Shown one piece after another: positions 35,240-42,993 of a stretch of DNA of 64,000 nt. Source of the stretch: Rhodothermales bacterium (GTDB lineage: Bacteria; Bacteroidota; Rhodothermia; Rhodothermales; JANQRZ01); contig JBDUXZ010000017.1 of assembly GCA_039944855.1 (NCBI GenBank), forward strand, positions 34,858-98,857. The letters are read 5' to 3'. Positions within the stretch are counted from its first letter, which is position 1. The number at the start of each line of letters is the position of its first letter. The notes below the pieces were generated by a model. The model was not told the DNA's origin. It was given only the letters and a program-made list of their open reading frames with translations, and made no database searches. The position numbers and the translations under genes were made by a program.

Positions 35240-36640
35240 TCAACTCCCTGGATCGGCCTCGACCACAGCGGCACCGCGCTCCTCCAGCGCGTCGTAGCGG
35301 TAGCCCTTCAGCGTGCTCTCGACGACGATCGACATCGCCCCCTCCTCCTTCCCCGCTGATCTCTCCTGCTCATACATCCGATAGACGAACGGGAGCTCTT
35401 CGCGCAAGCGCACGAGCGCCCGCTTGCGGATGACTTCTTGCTCCTCACAAGGGAGCGCCTCCCACTCCGCGCCTAGACGCTCGCTCCGCTCAGACTCTCG
35501 ACGCCGGGTCTCCTCTTCGGATCTGAGCCGCCGCTCCTGCACCTCAGCCGCTTTGCGGTCGGCCTCGGCCTTCCGTTTCTCCTCAGCCGTCTGCTTCGCT
35601 CGCTTCCGCTTCGCTACGACCTCCGCGACCTCGACCTCGCGTGGGCGGAAGTCCTCGCGGATGGCGGCGAGCGTGAACGCCGGAACGTTCTTGACCGCCC
35701 GCCCCCGTTCGAGTTCGGCCTCCACGTAGTCGAGGTTGCCCGCGATCCGCGCGGCGTCGAACTCCGTCGAGACGTCGAAGGCTTGGGCCTCGGTGAGACC
35801 GAACGCCATCAGCCGCCGCTGGAGCGGGCCGAGAAGCCGGTCCGGTCCTGGGGCTACCTCGCGCGGGTCGGGGAACGTCTTCCCCTCCAGTGCCTCGGCT
35901 GCGTTCCCGTGCCCCCGCCCCTCCAGATCGAGCCGGAGTTGGGGGTTCTCCCCCACGGTGAACTTGAGCGCGACAATCCGTCGCTTCTCGCGCTTCGTCT
36001 CCTGCTTGACCTGGATGTCGCTGAAGCGGTTGACCTCACGGACGGCCGGCTTGAGCACGTCGCGGTTGAGGTACTTGAACTGCTCGTACTGCCCCTCCTC
36101 GACGCCGAGGAGGTCGCGCCAGCGCTCCAGTTTGATCCACCCCGTCGTGCCGACTTTCCGGAAGCGGACGCAGTTCTCGTAGAGCGCCAGGGCGTACCCG
36201 CTCCCGAACCGCTCCTGCACCGAGAGGTTGATCCGGGCGTAGATCTCGGGGTTGTAGAGCTTGCGCCGGAGGTCGGGGGCGTAGGCGTACCGGCACACCC
36301 CCTTCTTCGTCACGGCCTGGGCGAGGAACGTGCTCACCCCCCATTCCTCTGCCCCGTCGGCGTCGAGGATGTTCCACTTGATCTTAACATCGACGAGCGC
36401 TTCTAGCGACTCGCGGAGCGTCTGCACGTCGTTCGAGTCGAAGCCCGAAGCCTGCGCGAGGGTCCCCAGCCGGATCTGGTGCTCGAAGATCTCCGAGTCC
36501 GGGAGTTCGTCGTAGGCGTTGAGCAGGAGGACGTTCGAAATCTTGCGCTGCAAGAGCGTCAGCGGCCCTTTCACGTGGACTGCGCCGACGTGCTTCTTCA
36601 GTTCACCGTGTGACATCCGTTCCGGTAGCGGAGATTCCAT
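35240..36640 (-). CDS. Rep_3-family plasmid replication initiator (RepB/RepE type)
   Basis: A 466-aa protein with two winged-helix domains as in Rep_3 initiators: WH1 about 25-150 (LTLLQRKISNVLLLNAYDEL ... VQTLRESLEALVDVKIKW) and WH2 about 165-270 (LALYENCVRFRKVG ... LNRDVLKPAVREVNRFSDIQV). The C-terminal 150 residues are a charged, probably coiled-coil extension (EEKRKAEADRKAAEVQERR) that makes it longer than the usual 250-330 aa. It diverges from a 700-bp origin full of iterons, its expected binding sites. A hairpin over its Shine-Dalgarno region may limit translation. Confidence 0.9.
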   Translation of the reverse strand: MESPLPERMSHGELKKHVGAVHVKGPLTLLQRKISNVLLLNAYDELPDSEIFEHQIRLGTLAQASGFDSNDVQTLRESLEALVDVKIKWNILDADGAEEWGVSTFLAQAVTKKGVCRYAYAPDLRRKLYNPEIYARINLSVQERFGSGYALALYENCVRFRKVGTTGWIKLERWRDLLGVEEGQYEQFKYLNRDVLKPAVREVNRFSDIQVKQETKREKRRIVALKFTVGENPQLRLDLEGRGHGNAAEALEGKTFPDPREVAPGPDRLLGPLQRRLMAFGLTEAQAFDVSTEFDAARIAGNLDYVEAELERGRAVKNVPAFTLAAIREDFRPREVEVAEVVAKRKRAKQTAEEKRKAEADRKAAEVQERRLRSEEETRRRESERSERLGAEWEALPCEEQEVIRKRALVRLREELPFVYRMYEQERSAGKEEGAMSIVVESTLKGYRYDALEERGAAVVEADPGS

Positions 36641-36664
36641 GACGTGATTCCCTCAAGGGGGAAT
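36641..36664 (-). promoter_or_regulatory. Hairpin over the rep ribosome-binding site
   Basis: The inverted repeat ATTCCC-N6-GGGAAT (36647-36664) lies 6 bp upstream of the rep ATG. Read on the minus strand, the stem includes the GAGGGAA that would serve as Shine-Dalgarno. Pairing would hide it and could lower Rep synthesis; this is an inference. Confidence 0.4.
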
Positions 36665-36786
36665 GGGAGAAGTCGAGCAGTAGGGCAACGACGGCAGCCC
36701 TCCGCTCGGGTGGGCGCACCTGCTACTGAGAGCACCTGCTGCACCCGTCGTAAGGATACGGCGAGAGGTGACCCAGCAGCAACGAC

Positions 36787-37150
36787 GAAGTATCACCTAT
36801 CTCGCCTGACTCCATGATCCCGTAGAGTATCACCTTTCGCTATCCCGTAGGCTATCACCTTTCGTCTCGGAGGCTGTGGATAACCCGGCAAAGGTGATAG
36901 CCTACGGGAGAAATCTCCGTCCCGTAGAGTATCACCTTTCATCCCGTAAACGGTCACCTTACGTCCCGTAGAGTATCACCTTTCATCCCGTAAACGGTCA
37001 CCTTACCCTATCTTAAGTCTTTGCTAGGCAAGAGCCTACGACGACGTAAACGTTTTTAAACCTTATTAAACCTTTCTAAACGACAACGAGTCCCGTAAAC
37101 GGTCACCTTTCATCTGCTCGTCGTCGTCGTAAGGTGATGGGATACGGGAT
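36787..37150. other. Iteron-type plasmid origin of replication
   Basis: About ten copies of a 19-21-bp iteron occur here in two interleaved classes. Class A is CCCGTAGAGTATCACCTTT (36817-36837, 36842-36862, 36920-36939, 36963-36983, inverted at 36890-36909). Class B is CCCGTAAACGGTCACCTT (36941-36960, 36985-37004, 37090-37110). Divergent copies lie at 36787-36800 and inverted at 37131-37150. A perfect DnaA box (TGTGGATAA, 36875-36883) and an AT-rich tract with repeated TTAAACC-like words (about 37043-37080) complete the layout of an iteron origin next to its Rep_3 gene. Confidence 0.9.
36875..36883 (-). promoter_or_regulatory. DnaA box in the plasmid origin
   Basis: TGTGGATAA on the plus strand is the exact complement of the consensus DnaA box TTATCCACA. 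It lies between iterons 36842-36862 and 36890-36909, as in many iteron plasmids. Confidence 0.75.
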
Positions 37151-37285
37151 TGGAGTTTGACGCTTCCACTCATGACCCAGCACTGCTGCCAGCTTGCGAG
37201 GCCTGTTCCCGTCACGCGCCCACCCCCGCTTGCCCTCACGTCACTGCGTAAAACGACGCAGCGCAGAATTACGAAACGTATATAC

Positions 37286-37374
37286 TTTGCCGCCCTAAAA
37301 GCAAATAGCATATCTTAGCTCTGGACACTCTCTGTTAATGTTTCCCAATTGCCGCTATGGCGGCAAACTTGCCG
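37286..37374. promoter_or_regulatory. HipB-type operator with alternating TTGCCG half-sites
   Basis: Three half-sites alternate: TTGCCGC (37349-37355), GCGGCAA (37360-37366) and TTGCCG (37369-37374), making two overlapping palindromes. A further TTTGCCGCC lies at about 37286-37294 beside a TATATAC sequence. The cluster overlaps the first codons of hipB when it starts at ATG 37338, or sits directly before it if the start is GTG 37373. It is the expected autoregulation site of a hip operon. Confidence 0.6.
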
Positions 37375-37655
37375 TGCAACCCGACGAACTAGGTGACGCC
37401 CTCCGGTACCACCGGGAAAGAGCCCGTCTCTCCCGCCGCCAGCTCTCGGCCCTCTCCGGCATCAGCGAGACCGCCATCTACGACGTCGAGCACGGCAAGG
37501 AGACGGTCAAGCTCCAGACCCTCTTGCCCCTCCTCGACACGCTCAATCTCTCCCTCCGCCTCGACGGCCCGCTCATGGACGAGTTCACGAGCGCACGCGG
37601 GCATCCACGAGACCACGCCGCTGGCGGAGGTACCGATGTCCACCCCCAACCCTAG
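37338..37655 (+). CDS. HipB-like XRE antitoxin/repressor
   Basis: A 105-aa protein with an XRE helix-turn-helix at about 14-66 (LGDALRYHRERARLSRRQLSALSGISETAIYDVEHGKETV). A start at GTG 37373 (giving VQPDELGDAL) is also plausible and would leave the palindromes upstream free as operator. It is followed by an overlapping HipA N-domain gene and a HipA kinase gene, the order hipB-hipS-hipT. It should repress the operon alone or with its partners. Confidence 0.8.
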   Translation: MFPNCRYGGKLAVQPDELGDALRYHRERARLSRRQLSALSGISETAIYDVEHGKETVKLQTLLPLLDTLNLSLRLDGPLMDEFTSARGHPRDHAAGGGTDVHPQP

Positions 37656-38040
37656 CACAGGTACTCCTCGCCCAGGTACACCTCCTACGGCGGACCCACG
37701 ACGAACCGCCGTCGTCCGCATGCACGGCGTCGAGGCCGGTCGTCTGGAGGATCACCCGGCCGAGCGGTACGTCTTCGTCTACGAGTCAGGCTACGCCGGG
37801 CCACCCGTCTCACTCACGATGCCGGTTCGCCCCGAGCCCTACACGTTCGAGGGTTTCCCCCCCTTCTTCGACGGGCTCCTCCCCGAGGGCTGGCAGCTCG
37901 AAGCCCTCCTCCGCCAAGCCAAGCTCGACCGGGGCGACCTGTTTGGCCAGCTCCTCGCCGTCGGGGCCGACACCGTCGGGGCGGTGACTGTGGAGCCTAT
38001 CGATCCTGAGGACGCGGCACGCGTTCAGACGTCATCGTGA
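37636..38040 (+). CDS. HipS-like stand-alone HipA N-subdomain
   Basis: A 134-aa protein from ATG 37636, overlapping hipB by 20 bp. It corresponds to the first subdomain of HipA only: AVVRMHGVEAGRLEDHPAERYVFVYE, then FPPFFDGLLPEGWQLEALLRQ and DLFGQLLAVGADTVGAVTV. In canonical HipA this is joined to the kinase. Here the stop shares one base with the next ATG. In the known HipBST systems such a separate HipS is the antitoxin. The N-terminal 20 residues are Pro/Thr-rich and probably disordered. Confidence 0.8.
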   Translation: MSTPNPSTGTPRPGTPPTADPRRTAVVRMHGVEAGRLEDHPAERYVFVYESGYAGPPVSLTMPVRPEPYTFEGFPPFFDGLLPEGWQLEALLRQAKLDRGDLFGQLLAVGADTVGAVTVEPIDPEDAARVQTSS

Positions 38041-38990
38041 TGAACGCAATGCCACCGAAGCGCTGCCCCATCACGTATGAGTCGCTGGACAGTGGGGAGA
38101 CTCTGTATTCGGTCGCCGGTCTCCACCAGCTTTCCCGGTACCTCGACCACCTGGACCCGCTCCTGCTCACCTCGGCCGAGTTGGTCCGCGAGGCCGCCGC
38201 CCGCGCCGACCGGATGTCGATCGGAGGCGTCCAGCCGAAGGTCAGCGCCGTGCTCCGAGCCTCCCAAGGCCGGTTTGAGATCGTGACCGTCGGCGGGCGG
38301 TGGATCCTCAAACCCGACAACCCGGCCTACCCCGAGATCCCCGCCAACGAGGATCTCACCATGCGTCTGGCTAGCGCAGCCGGTATCCAGACGCCCACCC
38401 ACGCCCTCGTCTATGCCCGGGACGGTGAGCTCGTCTACGCCGTCCAGCGCTTCGACCGTGTGGGACAGCAGAGCAAACTCGCGGTCGAGGACTTCGCCCA
38501 ACTCCTTGGCCTCGACCGCGAGACGAAGTACGACTCGTCGATGGAGCGCGTCGCCGGCGTCGTCGAGCGGTTCTGCACGTTCCCCGCTGTCGAGAAGGTC
38601 GAGCTCTTCCGCCGCGTGCTGGTCGCCTTCCTCACCGGGAACGAGGACCTCCACCTCAAGAACCTCTCGGTGCTCACCGACCGCGATGGGCTGCGGAGGC
38701 TCTCCCCGGCCTACGACCTCGTCTCGTCCGGAACCGTGCTCCGCGACCCTGCCGAGCTGGCGCTTCCCATCGCGGGCAAGCGTTCCAACTTGAGGCGCGA
38801 GCACGTCGTCGATTACTACGGCCGCGAGCGGCTCGGGCTCACCGACCGTGTCGTCGCGGATGTGCTCGGGGAAGTCGAACGGGCTCAGCCCGCGTGGGAC
38901 GACCTCCTCGCTCGGTCCTTCCTCTCCGCAGAGCTCCGGGAGCGCTACGCTGCGGTCCTCGCTCAGCGGCGGCATGCACTCGAGCTCTGA
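38040..38990 (+). CDS. HipT-like kinase toxin
   Basis: A 316-aa HipA-type Ser/Thr kinase without the N-terminal subdomain. Ser60 begins the Gly-rich loop SIGGVQPK, Lys91 in ILKP is the probable ATP-binding Lys, the catalytic segment is NEDLHLKN (Asp203, Lys207, Asn208), and Asp226 in SPAYDLV is the metal ligand. All catalytic residues are present, so the toxin is probably active. E. coli HipT phosphorylates tryptophanyl-tRNA synthetase; the target here is unknown. Convergent with the coupling-protein gene. Confidence 0.85.
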   Translation: MNAMPPKRCPITYESLDSGETLYSVAGLHQLSRYLDHLDPLLLTSAELVREAAARADRMSIGGVQPKVSAVLRASQGRFEIVTVGGRWILKPDNPAYPEIPANEDLTMRLASAAGIQTPTHALVYARDGELVYAVQRFDRVGQQSKLAVEDFAQLLGLDRETKYDSSMERVAGVVERFCTFPAVEKVELFRRVLVAFLTGNEDLHLKNLSVLTDRDGLRRLSPAYDLVSSGTVLRDPAELALPIAGKRSNLRREHVVDYYGRERLGLTDRVVADVLGEVERAQPAWDDLLARSFLSAELRERYAAVLAQRRHALEL

Positions 38991-39016
38991 GGTCCCTCAA
39001 CCAGCTAAGGGGTCGA

Positions 39017-41278
39017 TCAGGGTGTTCGTGGCGGGTCTCGCAGGAAGTCCGGGAGATCCTCCTCCTCGAACACCCACTCCGCGTTCTCCCAAGGCACCTC
39101 GGCGGGTTCAACTGAGCAACCGACCACTCCGTTCTCAACCCTCCGTTTCACTACCGGCCGCACGTTCTCCCGCACCTCGCCGGCGACGTGCATCGGGTTC
39201 TCGTCGAAGAGCGGTCGGCCGCGGCGGCAAGCAAATTCTGGGTCTGTGAGGTAGTGGGCCTTCCGCGCCCGGATCGGCCGCGTTCCTTTGACGAAGAGAA
39301 GCTGCTCCTCGCGGGGCAGTCGGCGCACTTCGTCGGGCGTGAGAAGCCGTCGGCCGCGCTCGGCGAAGGACTGGCTCGCGCCCTGGCTCCGCGAGGCATG
39401 CTTGCCTCGGCTCCGCGACAGGCTCTCTCCCGACGTCGGTGCCCACACCGTGGCCTCGCCCGTAAGCTCAGAGAGGTAGCGCGCCGTCTCGTGGTCGTTC
39501 GTCCCGAAGGCCTGGAGCACATCGGCATTCGCGAGAAACGTGCCCCACCGGTCGGGGTAGGTGCCCTTGAGCTGCGAGAGATCCTGGAGGAACGCCCACA
39601 CCTGGACGCCGAACCCCGCCATGAGCCCGAACGCCCGGAGCACCGGGTTCATCCGGCCGAGGTGCGCGAACTCGTCGAGGAGGAAGAGCACCCGGTGCGG
39701 CCGTCCGTCCACGGTCGGCTTCCCCGGCGACCGCGCGAGTTCGTGGAGGGAGCAGGCCACGACGAGGCGTAGCCAGCGAGCGTAGGTGTCGAGGTGGTGG
39801 GCCGGGAGGACGAGGTAGACGCTGACGCCCTCGCTTCGGAGCCGCCGGAGGTCGAGGCTGGAGGAGGCCATAGCGCTTGCCATCCGGGGCGAGTCGAGGA
39901 AGTGCGTGTGGCTCTGCGCCGTCGAGACGACGCCCGAGCGCTCGCGGTCTTCCTTCTGCGTGTGCCGGGCCGCCGCGCGCCGGACGAGGCCACCGCAGAG
40001 CTCCGAACGGAGCATCTCGTCCAAGAGCACCTTGAACTCCCGCTGGGGCAGCGTGAGCAACTCGCGCACGCGGGCGAGTGTCCGTCGCTCGGTCGGGCGG
40101 AGATCCTCGTCGAGCTCGGCCGCAGCGACGTAGAGGATCAGCCCCGAGAGGAGCCCCTTCGCCTCTTCGTTCCAGAACGCCTCCTCGCCTTTCCCCCCAC
40201 TCGGCAGCACGAGCATCTCCGCCAGGAGGGCTGCCGACTCCAGCCAGTCCTCGCCGTAGGGATCGATGAGGTCCATCGGGTTGTACGTCGCCCGCACGAC
40301 CTCGAGCGGCTCCCGCCCGGCTGCTTCCATCTGGCGCGAGAGCGCGCCGAGTTGGTCGAACGGGTCGAGCGCGCGGACAGCCTGGCCCATCCGGGCGCGG
40401 CGACGGGCCGTGACGGCGTAGTTCTCCCCCTTCGGGTCGGTCACGACGACGGAGCCGGGATAGGTGAGGAGATTCGGGATGACGGCCCCGGTCCCCTTCC
40501 CGCTCCGTGTCGGGGCGACGGTGATCAGGTGCCCCTCGCCGGCGTAGCGGAGCGCGTCAGCACGAAGGGCGTTGCCCGAAGCGCCTGAGCGCTTAGACGC
40601 CTTCCGCTTCCATGACTTCTTACGTTGGCCAAGTCGACGGCCGATCAGCACGCCTCTACCCTCTCCGTCTGCATCAAGCTCTTCGCCTTCCGACCACCCG
40701 GCCGTTCCCTGGCTCCCGGTGTTCTCCAGTGGCCCTGACGGACGCCGCACCGCCAAGAGCGCCACGGCTGCCGCACCGAGCGTGCCTCCGAAGACGAGAA
40801 GCCCGCGCGTGAACGTGACGAAGTAGGGCGAGGTCTCGCCGAACCCGCCGTAGGCAAGCCCCCACCCGATGAACCGGAATGGTGAGTAGACGCCGACACC
40901 CTCCTCTCCGCTAGCGGTCTCTGACAGCCCGAGACCTCCGGCCAGCGCGCAGAGGAAGAGCACGAGCGGCACAAGCCGCCACGTCCACCGGAGACGCCGG
41001 AACGAGAGGCTTAGCACGGCCATCGCCACTGCGCACACGGCCAAGACCGTCGCTCCATCCCGTAAACCCTCACCTGAGCCTGGCGGGAGCACGAGCGTGG
41101 GCGGCCCGAGGTTCGGGTGGAATCCGAACGTCCACGCCACGTACTGAGCCGCCGCACCGAGTGCGACGATCGCACACCCGGCGAGGGCGAAAAGGAGTCC
41201 GTAGGCGCTAGACGGATGGCTCGGCCTGGGCGACGGGCCAGGGACGTAGACCGTTTCGGTCGTGGACGATTCGTTCAC
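39017..41278 (-). CDS. traG: Type IV secretion coupling protein (TraG/VirD4)
   Basis: A 753-aa protein with two or three N-terminal membrane helices (about 25-50, 78-95, 100-118). The Walker A is VAPTRSGKGTGAV (about 255-267), followed by VVVTDPKGENY, and Walker B is VLFLLDEFAHLGRM. TraG recruits the relaxosome DNA to the mating channel. Its coding sequence contains one iteron-like copy (41057-41075) and one octad array (40579-40600). It ends the trb run, 14 bp after trbI. Confidence 0.92.
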   Translation of the reverse strand: MNESSTTETVYVPGPSPRPSHPSSAYGLLFALAGCAIVALGAAAQYVAWTFGFHPNLGPPTLVLPPGSGEGLRDGATVLAVCAVAMAVLSLSFRRLRWTWRLVPLVLFLCALAGGLGLSETASGEEGVGVYSPFRFIGWGLAYGGFGETSPYFVTFTRGLLVFGGTLGAAAVALLAVRRPSGPLENTGSQGTAGWSEGEELDADGEGRGVLIGRRLGQRKKSWKRKASKRSGASGNALRADALRYAGEGHLITVAPTRSGKGTGAVIPNLLTYPGSVVVTDPKGENYAVTARRRARMGQAVRALDPFDQLGALSRQMEAAGREPLEVVRATYNPMDLIDPYGEDWLESAALLAEMLVLPSGGKGEEAFWNEEAKGLLSGLILYVAAAELDEDLRPTERRTLARVRELLTLPQREFKVLLDEMLRSELCGGLVRRAAARHTQKEDRERSGVVSTAQSHTHFLDSPRMASAMASSSLDLRRLRSEGVSVYLVLPAHHLDTYARWLRLVVACSLHELARSPGKPTVDGRPHRVLFLLDEFAHLGRMNPVLRAFGLMAGFGVQVWAFLQDLSQLKGTYPDRWGTFLANADVLQAFGTNDHETARYLSELTGEATVWAPTSGESLSRSRGKHASRSQGASQSFAERGRRLLTPDEVRRLPREEQLLFVKGTRPIRARKAHYLTDPEFACRRGRPLFDENPMHVAGEVRENVRPVVKRRVENGVVGCSVEPAEVPWENAEWVFEEEDLPDFLRDPPRTP
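40579..40600. repeat. Octad array inside traG
   Basis: AAGCGC-CTGAGCGC-TTAGACGC forms three 8-bp units in register, encoding KASKRSGA in TraG. ParA ends with the same peptide, encoded by a related array. Confidence 0.6.
41057..41075. repeat. Iteron-like sequence inside traG
   Basis: ATCCCGTAAACCCTCACCT matches origin iteron class B with two mismatches, about 70 codons into traG. Confidence 0.55.
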
Positions 41279-41292
41279 TGTCCCCTCCCCCG

Positions 41293-42945
41293 CTACCGAC
41301 CACTCAGGAACCCATCGGCCGCTGCATAAGGCTCCAGCGCGAGATCACCCGAGACGAAGACGGAGAACCGGGTGCCCGCCGGAATCGTGATCGTCGGCCG
41401 CCGGTTGACGTTGCCGCGCAGCATCTCGGTGGCAACGCGCGAGAGCTCCGTCGCCACGCTCCCGGCCATGACCTCGCCCGGCGAGGGGTAGCCGAACGTG
41501 CCACCCGGCCCCTGCGACTGCGACGTGGCGTAGGAGAGGCTCCCGCCGACGAGCGCGAGCATCGCCGCGTTGCCGAAGGCCCGGAAGAAGTGTCGGTTGA
41601 CACGGCCGGGGACGCCGCCCATCCCGTCGTTGCCCGTCGAGCCGAGGCCGGGGAGCGCCACGCTCCGCCCGTCGGGAAAGACCATTCGTGTCCAAGCCAC
41701 GAGCAACCGGCTCTGGTCGAGCGCGACGGCGTTGTCGTAGGTCCCCACGAGCCGGGTCCCACGTGGGATGAGGACCACCTGCTGCGTCTCGGAGTCGAAG
41801 ACGTTCCGCGCCACCTGGGCCACGACGTCGCCGGGAAGGTCGGAGTGGACGCCGGTGACGAGGTACGCCTCGACGAGCGTACCCTCGCGGATCTCGTACG
41901 GGCTGACGGGCCGCTGGACACTCGTGGCGAGATAGCGTCCGTCTACGCGCCCCGTCTCCCGAGAAGCGACGGCCCCTTGCACGAACTGCCGAGCGCGGTC
42001 GGCCGGATGCATCCCGCCTCCGGCAGCGCCCGGCGAAACGACGAGGCCGCTCGCTGCCAGCGACATGCCCGCCGACCCCATCCCATTCACAGCACCGGGC
42101 GGTGGCTGTGCGTTCGCCGTCATCCCCTGGAGTGCTTGTAGGTACGCGAGGTCGTAGGCGTCGGAAGCGCCGACGACCCCTCCCGCTGTCGGCCCTACCG
42201 CTGCCGGCGGCGCGGGACCGGCCCCGCCGGAGATGCCACCCACCCCCTGTGGAGCGAGCGCCGAACGCTTGGCCCGGTCGAGCGCCTGCACGCGCGGCGA
42301 AGGCTGCGGCGGACGTTGCGAGCCCGGCGCGCCGCTGTCTCCGTAGCCGCCCGACTGGTACGCCCCCGACGTTCCGTAGGGGGACGGACCCGCCGGGCTA
42401 CCGTGGGGAGGCCGACCGTAGGGTGGTGGGATGAGCGCGCCGTCCTCTTGCACAAGCGTTCCCGACTCCGATACGTCGAATCCGGCTGTGGCGAGTTCGG
42501 CCATCGCCATCTCCTCCTCCGAGAGACCTGTGACCGGGTCCACGGCCGAGTAGAGCGTGTCGCCGCGGAGAGGGCGGTCGTAGAATGTCCCCTGCCGCCC
42601 ACCCTGGCGGACGCGGCTCGACGTGGCGTCGCGCTCGCGGGCCTGGGCGTCTTCGTCGCCCGATCCCCCTACGGCGAAAGCGATCACGAGGAGCATCACG
42701 CTCACCACAGCCGCCGCCATCGTCACCGCGAGCCGGTTGAGCCGTGTGGCCGACGGCGGATCGGGAAAGCTCAGGTCATCGGGCCGGCGTGGGCGCTCAG
42801 GTGAGTGGTCATCCCGTAAACGATCACCTTTCCCGTTCAGGGTGGGTTCATCTGGGCGTGGCCCGGCAAGGGCGGCCACCGCCGGGGCCAGCTCTTCCGT
42901 GCCCTCGTTGGGCTCGTCGGTGGATGGGTGAACGTCGTGGTTCAT
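41293..42945 (-). CDS. trbI: TrbI/VirB10 conjugation channel protein
   Basis: A 550-aa protein. It has a cytoplasmic N-terminus of about 75 residues, a single membrane helix (VTMAAAVVSVMLLVIAFAVGG), a long Pro/Gly-rich periplasmic linker (about 160-330) and a C-terminal barrel domain (IREGTLVEAYLVTGVHSDLPG ... TIPAGTRFSVFVSGDL). TrbI spans both membranes in the T4SS core. The N-terminus includes GKGDRLRDD, encoded by an iteron-like sequence. No trbH lies between it and trbG (48-bp gap). Confidence 0.92.
   Translation of the reverse strand: MNHDVHPSTDEPNEGTEELAPAVAALAGPRPDEPTLNGKGDRLRDDHSPERPRRPDDLSFPDPPSATRLNRLAVTMAAAVVSVMLLVIAFAVGGSGDEDAQARERDATSSRVRQGGRQGTFYDRPLRGDTLYSAVDPVTGLSEEEMAMAELATAGFDVSESGTLVQEDGALIPPPYGRPPHGSPAGPSPYGTSGAYQSGGYGDSGAPGSQRPPQPSPRVQALDRAKRSALAPQGVGGISGGAGPAPPAAVGPTAGGVVGASDAYDLAYLQALQGMTANAQPPPGAVNGMGSAGMSLAASGLVVSPGAAGGGMHPADRARQFVQGAVASRETGRVDGRYLATSVQRPVSPYEIREGTLVEAYLVTGVHSDLPGDVVAQVARNVFDSETQQVVLIPRGTRLVGTYDNAVALDQSRLLVAWTRMVFPDGRSVALPGLGSTGNDGMGGVPGRVNRHFFRAFGNAAMLALVGGSLSYATSQSQGPGGTFGYPSPGEVMAGSVATELSRVATEMLRGNVNRRPTITIPAGTRFSVFVSGDLALEPYAAADGFLSGR
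42811..42831. repeat. Iteron-like sequence inside trbI
   Basis: Positions 42811-42831 read ATCCCGTAAACGATCACCTT plus T, one mismatch from origin iteron class B. Confidence 0.65.
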
Positions 42946-42993
42946 GCTCCTTCGCAGTTGGGGGATCCGTTTCGATCTCAGGACCGGTCTCGG

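Noticed and set aside
37066..37311. Small open frame in the origin region.
   Set aside because: It simply translates the iterons and the AT-rich tract; no start signal.
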